Source: Unio delphinus
Lineage: Eukaryota; Mollusca; Bivalvia; Unionida; Unionidae
Length of the DNA: 64,000 nt
Direction: 5' to 3'
Assembly (NCBI GenBank): GCA_029339505.1
Contig: JAQISU010000058.1
Coordinates: 2,482,001 to 2,546,000, forward strand
Position numbers and translations under genes: made by a program. Below the pieces are notes generated by a model. The model made no database searches. It saw nothing but the letters and a program-made list of their open reading frames with translations, and was not told the origin of the DNA. This document shows positions 54,422 through 64,000 of the stretch, in pieces (the stretch's first letter is position 1; each line of letters starts with the position of its first letter).

Positions 54422-54601
54422 CACAAAGTCTGTTTTACATGCAGATGTTTCTCTAGGAAGCCTGGGCAAAATATCTGTCTTCCATCCTCTACCTCGACCA
54501 CTGCATAAAATTTGTTCCTCTTCATCAGAACTTGATAGATGGTTGTCAAGCGCCTCAGCCCAGAACCCTTCAATAGGCTTCCATTGCATAGTTGGTTCTA
54601 C
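54422..54601 (-). CDS. internal exon of the minus-strand host gene
   Basis: A TATATTTTAG acceptor and a GTAAAATTT donor bracket 180 bases (60 codons, phase 0 at both ends) coding VEPTMQWKPIEGFWAEALDN, an acidic serine stretch, CSGRGRGWKTDILPRLPRET and a Lys/Asp-rich end. It joins in phase with the exon at 50,214-50,300. The open frame reads through from upstream, so earlier exons should lie between here and about 63 kb; I could not place them with confidence. No domain recognised beyond the RG motif. Confidence 0.65.
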
Positions 54602-55588
54602 CTAAAATATAATACAATTTATCCAGTAGCAAAAAGATTTAACATAGTATGTGTAGTCCAAACCAGACTTATAGGAAAAATGACTTATACATCTACCAAA
54701 CTATATGCCATATGAAACATTTTAAAAATAAAAATGATTTCACTTTGCTTGCATTGAAAACAAAAGTTTATCATTCTATAAACTGACGTTATAATATGTG
54801 GCATACAATTAATTTTCAGTCAACAATCAGAGAGCAGCATTCTATTTTACCTGTTATATTGCATATCAAGCCAGTGTAATAATGGCAAAGTCCAGCAGTG
54901 ACACTGGATAACAAACTGACATTCCTTAAAGTAGGGATAGCAAAAAAACATTTAATGTGGGAATACAATATTGAATACCTGAGCTAAACATTGGTGCAAA
55001 AGTTATTGCAGACAAAGTGTAATTAGAGACAGAAGTGTCAATTCTTTAACAGGTCAAAATAAACTGTTTCCTCCCCTGCATTATTATGAATATAACATTT
55101 AATTTATTGGTAAATTGTAAGCAGCAATATGAGCCCAATGAAGTCAGCTTTAGTTGTGAGTCCTAAAATTCAATTACTTACATGGATCATGAAAAAAGAG
55201 CCAAGCAGCATTACAAACATGGTGTTTATAGCAAAGAAACTGGTGCAAACCAATGATTCCAGATTTAAAATGGAAGTGCCTATTTTGCAAGGCTGTTTTG
55301 TATAAACTTTTGAAAAGACTATTTGCATGGTTTCTCCACTGTCACACAGTGACAGGTTATTGCACTAGGGTGAGTCTAAAATATTCTAAATGATGTAAAT
55401 TCAGCTTAACATAGCATATACCCATTAATACCTATACAAGCATGGCAGCTAATTTATCTATGAAACACCATAAAAATAGGACATTGTTCCGCTATCTATT
55501 CTGTACATATACTCAATATACAAACACTATTTGCACAGCAGCCTTTTGTTAACCACATTTTTACTGAGCCTAGTGTCTACCTCAATAA

Positions 55589-56243
55589 ATTATGTTACTC
55601 AGATTTACTGACTGATTTTAAGTGTATGCATTGTTACCTTGAATTACAAAAGAATTATGTTACTCAGATTTACTGACAGATTTTAAGTGTATGCACTGCT
55701 GATACCTTGAATTACAAGAGAATTATGTTACTCAGATGTACTGACTTAAAGAGCATTTTAAGTGTATGCATTGTTACCTTGAATTACAAAAGAATTATGT
55801 TACTCAGATTTGCTGACTGATTTTAAGTGTATGCATTGTTACCTTGAATTACAAAAGAATTATGTTACTCAGATTTGCTGACTGATTTTAAGTATATGCA
55901 TTGTTACCTTGAATTACAAAAGAATTATGTTACTCTCATTTACTGACTGATTTTAAGTGTATGCACTGTTACCTTGAATTACAAAAGAATTATGTTACTC
56001 AGATTTACTGACAGATTTTAAGTGTATGCTCCATTTACTGACTTAAAGAGCATTTTAAGTATATGCATTGTTACCTTGAATTACAAAAGAATTATGTTAC
56101 TCAGATTTGCTGACTGATTTTAAGTGTATGCATTGTTACCTTGAATTACAAAAGAATTATGTTACTCAGATTTACTGACCGATTTTAAGTGTATGCACTG
56201 CTGATACCTTGAATTACAAAAGAATTATGTTACTCAGATTCAC
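55589..56243. repeat. 65-bp satellite, about nine units
   Basis: Unit around GAATTATGTTACTCAGATTT ... AAGTGTATGCATTGTTACCT, with two length variants caused by insertion of a CTTAAAGAGCA-type block and of GCTGATACC. Confidence 0.9.
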
Positions 56244-56349
56244 GGTGCACAAAACACTGCAGAAAGTAAATGGTAAACAGATGACACTGCATAATAAACT
56301 GGGTGTATATTTTTAAGGGATAAGTGTGTGTGGGTGTGAATAGGATTTT

Positions 56350-56625
56350 TAATGCATCTTTAAAAAAATTTCAGTCATATCGCTACAATGTCTGCAGTGA
56401 GGCACTTTATAGTGATGTACAGCACTGTAGCATGATGTCCCACCCAGTCACATCATCCTGACATTATGCCGACCAGTCCTAACACTAACCTCTTAATGCT
56501 CAGCACCATGCAAGGCAGCTGTCAGAACCATTTTGAAAGTCTTTGGTATGACTCGGCCGTGGATCAAACCCACAGCCTCCAGCTACTGCAGCAGATGCTC
56601 TAATCACTAGGTTACCTGAGTGGTT
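56350..56625 (-). mobile_element. tRNA-headed SINE, family 1
   Basis: Complement of the body and head seen at 6,266 (TCATATCGCTACAATGTCTG at the left, tRNA-like head at the right). Confidence 0.7.
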
Positions 56626-59600
56626 TTAGGGAAAAGACTTTAATGTTAAAGATACAAAATAGTCTGATCCAATTTTCAATATGTACAGGAAACAATATCA
56701 AATGTTTTGAAAATTCCTGAAATATCTTTAATTTGTAGTTTTATTACCTTTAAAAATGTGTCTGATTTAATACTGAATATATTCAGCTGCCAAGTTGAAT
56801 ATCTGTGTTGGTATCAAAATTTACCATTCAATACCGATGGACACAAAATAAATAAACTGGTTTGAATGTTGGATTTATCAGGTTATACATTTTACGAATA
56901 ATAATTCTGGTGTGTACACAGATACATACTGTACACAGAAAAGATGTAAATATTTCTGTATTTCAGTTTTTTGAGTACATGTATATTTCAGTCTTTCTGG
57001 TAACCAAAGAAATCTGTTAACTTCAATCTCTAATACACTTCAAGTTAGCAACTCATTTGAGTACATACATATAAAGAAAAATTTGCTTGTTCTGAATGAA
57101 TGGAAAAGTTCATTAAATGGGTGATAATACTATTGTGATAATACTAGAGTTTTTAAGTCATGAGATTCACACAATATTTATCTGAAAAATGAATGTATAA
57201 TTCTTCCTGAGGTGACAGAGTAATGCATTGGACAAGTTTTAACAACAAAGACTTGCAAATATGGAAATAAAAGTAATCAGTAATATTTTGCAAATCAGGT
57301 ACATTACTCCTGTATGAATAGCTTTACTTAATTATCTATATGGCAGCTATGCAAACATTCTTTCCCATTTAAGGTGCATGGTGGCCGTATGAACAGCCCC
57401 AGCCTTCAAATATGCTATCTAATTATAGGTAATTTCATGGCAAATCACCCAGAGCTCCCCAGGTGACCATCTCCAATTTTCATGTAATATTTCCAGATAT
57501 GCATAATTTGTAAACGATGGCTGCATGCAAAGTTTCAAAAAATGCTTCAATTTTATGTACTTGCAAAATTATGGCCAACTGAAAGTTGGGAGGTGTAACA
57601 TTGTTTTTTTCACTTGAGGATTCACCAACTTACAAGAGAGGTTTTTAAAATACTTGTAAACTTTTGTAAAGCCTTCACGAGGAAATTATGTGAGCTTTGG
57701 GATTTCAATAACTCAATTATTTGCAGAAATATACACTACTTAAGTTGCGTTTTGTTTATCAAAGATTTGTTTCTTCAATTTTAAGACAGTACTAATAGCT
57801 GATCATCAATTCTGATTTTAATTGAAAACTATACCATCAGGGTATTGTACCTATATAAAATATCATATGAATCAAGTTCACTGTATGCTGTATGTGGAAC
57901 TCAAAACTTTGTTCATGTGGTCAAATACAATGCAGGATTAAATTTGTATGTGAACAAGATATACCGGTATATCTTAGCAGTATTTGTGACAAATTTCAAC
58001 TGTCTCAGTTTTTTCATCCTTAAAATGTTTTGTGTTTTTACCTGATATTACGAGCCTGTAACCACAATAAAAGTTTAATGATAAACATCAAATTTGATCA
58101 GCGATTTTATATTCTTGAAAATTATTAACATAACTAAATTACTGATGCTGGCAAGAAATACAAACATATAAAATTCAGTTGCGTGAGTACTCAGTTACAT
58201 GTTAACACATTCAAGCAATTTGTCTTTAATCAGCACCTCATCCTGCATAGAGTTTGCGTGACCAAGCTGTATATTCCTTAACTTCAGGAGCACTAATCAA
58301 AAAGATCACTTCCTGAAATGAGACAAAGTGCTGACCTCTGCATGATACAGGTTGCCAGGAGATATTTCCTGTATGAGATCACTTCATGAAATTAATAAAC
58401 AGGCCACAGTGTACATCAGAGCACTTAACAGTACTTGCAATGTATCATTCCTTCGATTAAACACATGCAACATATTTTCCAGGCTGCAAATTGTCATGGC
58501 ATGTGAAATCAGGTAGTGTACTGGCATCACAGTTGTTTGCTCTCAGTTAAAGTAATTCTGGTAAAATCAATCCCCAGATATCTTTTTCTTCTTTGATTTA
58601 ACTTCAAAGATTGGAATAAAGCTGGGATGAGAATGGGTGCCTGCATCAGTCTTTACTTCAGCAAAGTCTTGAAACAAATCAAACTTTTCCTGCAACACCA
58701 TCAGCTGATACATGCTAAAATTTCACTCAATGAATGTTTTCAGCTGCCCAGTTGAACATGTGAGTTGGTGTCAAAATCTGATCTTCTACTTATGCTTGCA
58801 AGCTGGCACAAGTAACCAGGTTCTTCAATGACTGATATGTTGATGGAGACTATAATGGATCCAGTAGACTTAACAAAAACCAATTCCAAAAACGTTTCCA
58901 GGGACATTTCACAAAACTCAAAGTCCAAAATATTTTGCCTTGTTAAGTAAATAACAAACTTTTCACATGAAATTAACTTCATTTTGTCAGATTGTCAAGC
59001 TATAACTACTTGTACCAGAGGGGTTGGCCATGTGAATTTTTTTAATACCGAACTAAATCGAAATAAAGTTTGGGGAACTTATTATTATTGTCATATAAAA
59101 TGAAATTGTTTATGGATCATAATTTGTGTCATGTTAGAAACAAGTTGTTTGAATCAGTGCTCTGCACACTCTGAAATTATCAGTTATCAATTTGTTTAAC
59201 TCTATTATATGAAATTCCATGACTTTTCCAAAACTTTGCAAGATTTTGAGATTCCAAGACTTTTAATAAAAGTCAAAATAAAATAAACTTTAAAGGCACT
59301 TGGAATTTACTTTTTAAGTTTGAAACATTTTCCAGAATTCCACTACCACAGAAACCCTGAAGACATGTACTGTCAAAAATATACAAGGCAAGTCCTGTCA
59401 GTGTGAACCCACCATTAGTATAAAATTATTCCAAGTCATGTGAAGTGAATAAATCTAATAAATAGTACCAAACTGTGATTTTTCCTGGGGGCAAACAATT
59501 GCAGTTATCTATTGGAAAAACCACCTTTTCAGGGATGATAAGTATATTTAACAAAATGAAGCTATCTCAATACTTTCTTGAAAAAAAGCATATTTTAATT

Positions 59601-60940
59601 CATTTCATTAAAAGACAGATACTTAAAGTTAATCCAATTTCTTTATTCCTGGCTTCTGTTGCATTCCATCCATTTGAAATGTAGGTAAACAAAACTTGAA
59701 AACAAGTTCATTTCCTTCTGTCATAATTTCCTCCATTAGGAAAAAGAAACCAGAGTAAAAGTCTAACAAAAGCAAACTTCAATTTGTGGAATAGTGCCAA
59801 TATGGGCTGCAAAGTGTCAGAGATATTCCTCAAAATTTGATCTCATGTTCCCATACCAGTCAACAAGAGAACATCCTACACAATGCCCTAGCATCTTTTT
59901 CCCTTATGGAAAAACAATCCACCCCAAAAATCACATGCAATATATATGCTTTAGAACAGCTGACCTGCCTACCCTAATTTTAAAACCAGTTCAATAGGAA
60001 ACATTGTCTTCTTGGCCTTACATTGTAGGACAAGAGAAAAATATGTCCTAGGCTCTTCTGTTTTGATGTGCTTTAGAGCTTATGTTCACATGTGCTTCAT
60101 TCATAGTGATATCTTTAATCACTTTAGAAACATTAGTTAATTCGGCAAAGTATGGATAACAAAATATCAATGATGTGCTTCTCATATTCTTTTTAATGAG
60201 CAAACATCCAGTTAATCTCTTCTTGCAAAGAGTATATATTACATGATCCATTTTGATGCACCTCACAGAAGTCTATTTCTTCCTGAGAAAATAATATATT
60301 GCTATAATAAAGTTTAGAGGAAAAACTAAAATTTTAACAAATGTAAAGCTAGTAAAAGTAGTATTAATAAACGTTTTGTTATATTTATCATAATCTTCAT
60401 TTTGGAAGAGATTCTTTCACAAAAGTTACAATAGACAATATGGAAAAATCAGGATTGTCTTACGATACAAAATTTTGCTTAGAATTAAATTTAGTGTATG
60501 ATTGTCTTCCAATACTTAATTTGCATACTTCATAACTCATTTCTCTAAAAGTTCAAATAATCAGAGACAGAAGATATAATATAATAGGAAAAGGTTTCAT
60601 TTTATTTATTGTAATTTTTACCATTATCAAACCAATTTAAAAAAATAATAAATTGGTCAAAATAAGCCAAATATTGAGATTCTCTTTATGGCTGAAAGAA
60701 AAGCTACTATTAAAATAAATTCCTTATTTATTCGATAGAAAATCCTATAATTTTTATTAACAAGAACTAATATACAGTTTGCTAATTTGGTATGAAATAT
60801 GTCTTAAAATTATGTTTCATGCAAGTTTTCACAAATTGTAGTTAAAAAATGCACCGAGTAAAAGCAGAATATTACCAACAACAGATCCATATAAATTGTA
60901 TAAGAAAGGATATCGTTCTAAACAGTGAAAGGCCTACTTA

Positions 60941-62208
60941 AGGGACATCCAAAAATGATGTCATACGATTTTGGCCAATTCTCATCCCACCTCCTCATCA
61001 CATGTCATCACAAAAAGTCAGACCCCTCTTAAATATATTGTCACAAAGCTCTGCTCCCCTACCCCTAAAAAAGCCGTATTTTCTATCTGAAAATTAACAT
61101 GTTTCAAATCACTTTATTTTGATTGTAGTATGTATTTAGTGTGGCGCTGCACTCTGATATTGTAGGATAAAACATGTATTAAAAAGGAGACACTGAAAAG
61201 ATGAAATTGGCATAAAATTCTTTTGAAAATATTTGTCGCCATGCTAAAACTGCAGATGTTCAGAATATTGTATTCAAATTCTCCTATAATTATCAAATAA
61301 AGTAAATTGCAGCAACAAAAAAAATACTTTAAAACTTTGTAGTAGAACACAGAATTCTCGGGGTTTGCCACAAGCAGTTTTTGGAGTTTTTCCTATTGGC
61401 ACATGATGTTTGTTTAAAAGTCAGAAGTGATCCTTTTTTAGGGGCAGCAATTGTTTTTAAATCTTGCAAACAGTGATCAACTTTAACTTGCAAATTAGAA
61501 TCATTTTTTATTCCATTCCACTTTTGAAACACTTCTTCTTGGCAAAACTTTCTGCTCTTTGTAGGATATGCCAGTAAGTAAGCCTCAAAAAGACACTGGA
61601 ACATTTACTTTGATCCATTGTAGTGGTCAATTCTTTTCCAACAAAAATTTGAGATCATTATTGATGCAAAATAAACTTTAACTTATTATGTTTGTAATAT
61701 AAACTTTAATTATTATATTTCTTAAATGTATAATCTGTAATAATAGAAATATAAAAAATATCAACCTTTATAAATTATTTATTTTTCTATCAAACTAATA
61801 AATTATTTACTTTTCTATCAAACTTTTTAAATTTAATTTTATAGCACAAAAGAAGTTTAAAATTAAAAAAGTTTGCCAAGAAACAGATCATTTCAACCTC
61901 ACTTTGTCTACACCAGTGGACTGGAAACAGAAGAATGTTATTTGGAAAAAGCGACAATTGGGGCTAGATGGGGTGTTGGTAGTTTGAGATGAGTCCATCT
62001 TAATTTGAGCTCATGCATGACACATGTGAAGCTACTTCAAACATCATTAAATAAATTGCAAGCAATCAAAAAATTAAGTGGAACTTTTATTTAAAGTTAT
62101 GCATTTTGATTTTACGTCAAATTTCTTAAACACCCCCTCCCCTCTAGTCATATACGTGTGAACCCCCTCCCCCCCATAGGTGCGTGACGTAATTTATGGA
62201 TGGCCTCT
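60941..62208. mobile_element. DNA transposon with AGRGNCATCC... / GGATGGCCTCT termini
   Basis: The left end begins AGGGACATCCAAAAATGATG and the right end is the complement of AGAGGCCATCCATAAATTAC, both running into TCA and purine-rich subterminal bases. Flanking bases are TTA (or TA) on both sides. A minus-strand open frame at 61,604-61,329 (91 codons; FEAYLLAYPTKSRKFCQEEV, KVDHCLQDLKTIAAPKKGSL) may be the remnant of an element protein. I cannot assign the superfamily. Confidence 0.55.
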
Positions 62209-63769
62209 TATGCATTTATTAGTTTGGAAATATGTGGCTAAACACATGTTAAGTAGCATACTGGATATTTGCTATAGTCAGAAGCTTATATGCCATTATA
62301 ATAATTTTTACAATGACTTACTGACTGGATAAAACTTAAAAGAAAATTAGTGAATGCTATTTTTATCATGGTAATGTATCTTAGTTTCATTCTACAAATG
62401 ATAATGACAGGATTTTAGACATTTGCTTGTGTAAGTCCATGTTGATCAGTATAAACAAACTTTGTAGTTGTAAAGTCAATAAAATACACATTATCTAGAG
62501 AAATGTCAGTGTATGTCACTCCCTTAAATGGACAGCATCAAATTAGGGGGTGGTACTAGTCCTACATGTAAGAAATAGCACATGTTGATTTTGTTTAAGT
62601 GCTATGTCTTACGATCCGAATAAAGGCCTTGTGTAGTCTGTTCCAATGTCATCGACATCGGAACGAGTAGTCAAAGTTTCCGGAATATCGCATATACTTG
62701 GCAATCTATATCGACACTCTGCCACTAATTTATGTTTAATTAATATACTTACTATGCTGTTTTTATCCTAGTGGAATCAATATCTGCACTTCCAATCGGA
62801 AAATGTTTCTTGAATGAAACGAAATGTTGCTTGCTCTTTAAATACTTGATACTTTGATACTTTCATTTCGGTAAAATAAAATGGCCTTGTTGAAACCTAC
62901 TTCGGCATTCCTCAGCCAACTTCGCATTGCAACCAACTGAAAATGCATATCAAGGAAACATAAAAATGCGTTCATTCGCTAGTGTCATATTTTGAGTTGA
63001 TTACGATGAAGACAACAAAATAAGTAATATCAATAACTCTTAAATATGTGGATGAATGTTGATATTTATTGCCATGTATGTGATAATCATGAAAATTTCA
63101 CCTCTTATTCTCCTGTCAGTAGAATTCAAAACACACTACACAGCGCTGTTCGTTAGGCAGTAAGACCCTGACGCCCCAAACATAAATATCAGCGTCAGGT
63201 CTTATATGTAGGACTATTGGTGGTACGATACTAATCCCCACCTAAATCGTCCGTAACTTCATAAGTAATTGCAATATTTTACTGAAACTTTTCATGCAGT
63301 CATCATTTAGACAGATGTACGCCTGAGAAAATTTAATGAAATCGGCGATGTTCACCTGGGAAAATGTTTGGATTTTGGGCGAGTAGGTATGGCATAAAAC
63401 CGTTATAAGTTATACGAAAACAGGTGCCACAAGAGTTGATGTATTCAAACGCATTTTAGTCAATAACATGTCAGACCCTCATTCCATTCATTTCAATCCG
63501 CTGCTCTTTTAGAACATTTGTTCTGTTTTTGGGCTCGTCTAATTTTTCATTGTGTTTCATCGCTAATTTTAAAGTACGACGGAGCATTCGACAATGTACC
63601 TTCTCCTCCATGATTGCTCATGCATGTTGTTAGAGCGCTTAGATTTTCTATAAAGCACGAAATTTCAAGCGCCTATATGGTTTACATTTAACTTCATCCG
63701 GAATATTTTGGGTCTTTCTGTAAGCCGATTTTGGAGAATCAGCTTCGTTACATATTTGTTTTTCTAAAT
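62209..63769. promoter_or_regulatory. probable head-to-head promoter region (COX19-like / minus-strand gene)
   Basis: Less AT-rich sequence with no repeats I recognise, ending at the COX19-like start codon. On the minus strand an acceptor-like GATATGCATTTTCAG near 62,943 and an ATG 8 bases later (MRSWLRNAE) could belong to an early exon of the long minus-strand gene, but this is weak. No core promoter element is certain. Confidence 0.35.
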
Positions 63770-63848
63770 ATGTCTACATCAATGACATTTCCACAGAGGG
63801 CCACTGTAAGGCCACCAGACAAAGGAAGTTTTCCTCTTGATCATGAAG
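63770..63848 (+). CDS. COX19: COX19-like cytochrome c oxidase assembly protein, exon 1
   Basis: From the ATG at 63,770 the frame encodes MSTSMTF, then RPPDKGSFPLDHE, and reaches a GTGCATACAG donor-like site after GAAG. The RPPDKGSFPLDH stretch just before the first CX9C region is the signature N terminus of COX19, a small twin-CX9C protein of the mitochondrial intermembrane space needed for copper delivery to cytochrome c oxidase. The exon ends one base into the next codon, which in the family is glycine. The cysteine exons lie beyond the window. The open frame continuing to the window end is read-through into the intron. An upstream in-frame methionine at 63,731 is less likely the start. Confidence 0.8.
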
Positions 63849-64000
63849 GTGCATACAGAAATTTGACCATGCCTAAACGAAACCCATTTCAAAGACAAGT
63901 GACGACACTACTGATGATTTGTATCCATTACTCGACCATTATCTCACTTAAAAAACGAGTTTGGTTTCCTGTTCAAAATAACAAAGTCAGTGAAATTTAA

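Larger units (their letters stand above)
54603..60940. other. intron-like DNA with satellite and SINE; no exon placed
   Basis: Holds the 65-bp satellite and a SINE. A short minus-strand frame at 58,713-58,567 (48 codons, EKFDLFQDFAEVKTD, ending EVKSKKKKISGD) looks protein-like but has only a weak acceptor. A 65-base segment at 56,757-56,822 recurs at 58,727-58,792, so this may be a dispersed repeat or pseudogene. Confidence 0.4.

Noticed and set aside
58567..58982. Minus-strand coding-looking pieces (LQEKFDLFQDFAEV..., ISVIEEPGYLCQL...)
   Set aside because: They are in different frames, have weak splice sites, and part of the segment recurs at 56,757-56,822; probably a pseudogene or dispersed repeat.
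60048..60266. Minus-strand frame of 72 codons ending KAHQNRRA
   Set aside because: No domain, no firm splice sites; composition not clearly different from AT-rich chance frames.

Overview
This is AT-rich, intron-dense DNA from an animal genome, probably a marine invertebrate. A mollusc is my guess, from the mix of tRNA-headed SINEs, DIRS-like elements and hAT/pogo elements, but nothing in the window proves it. Two host genes are visible. A large unrecognised gene runs on the minus strand, with exons at 54.4-54.6, 50.2-50.3, 26.95-27.05, 18.2-19.2 and 5.25-5.32 kb whose reading phases join without a clash, and a candidate last exon at 188-344. A COX19-like gene starts on the plus strand at 63,770, so the minus-strand gene probably begins head-to-head with it near 63 kb. 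Almost everything else is intron filled with mobile elements and simple repeats.

The most important object is a 15.1-kb virus-like transposon at 32,041-47,127, sitting in the host intron between the 50.2-kb and 27.0-kb exons. It has 302-bp terminal inverted repeats that differ at only one base I could find, and a target duplication (TCATT). Its gene set is that of the Polinton/Maverick/adintovirus assemblage: DDE integrase, family B DNA polymerase, A32/FtsK-like packaging ATPase, adenain-like protease, double-jelly-roll major capsid protein, penton-like minor capsid protein and several small virion proteins. Virion genes form a minus-strand block (32.4-39.1 kb). The replication gene is on the plus strand (41.1-44.7 kb), followed by a convergent integrase and a divergent pair (zinc-ribbon/phospholipase gene and packaging ATPase).

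What sets the element apart is its replication gene: a basic 30-residue repeat array, a PolB domain, a complete SF1 (Pif1/RecD-type) helicase and, in the same frame after one TGA, an HNH-type endonuclease domain. It also has a parvovirus-like phospholipase A2 domain joined to a DUF5679 zinc ribbon, a NUMOD/HNH endonuclease gene, and a duplicated leader whose two hairpins keep pairing through compensatory changes. The three breaks I see in its genes are two one-base losses in A-runs and one TGA. With near-identical TIRs they suggest a very young or recently active copy, assembly errors, or recoding.

Other regions: 0-5 kb holds a hAT fragment with a BED finger, an LTR-like tract and satellites; 5-10 kb several minisatellites, a SINE and a 977-bp hAT element with a perfect 8-bp duplication; 13.2-15.9 kb a pogo/Tigger element with a transposase broken by two stops; 20.8-25.0, 47.3-49.8 and 50.9-54.4 kb three decayed DIRS-like retrotransposons, the last with inverted ends and an internal complementary region; 28-31 kb SINEs, a pogo remnant and a DIRS end fragment; 55.6-56.2 kb a 65-bp satellite; 60.9-62.2 kb a DNA transposon with an ATCCATAAATTACGTCA-type terminus.
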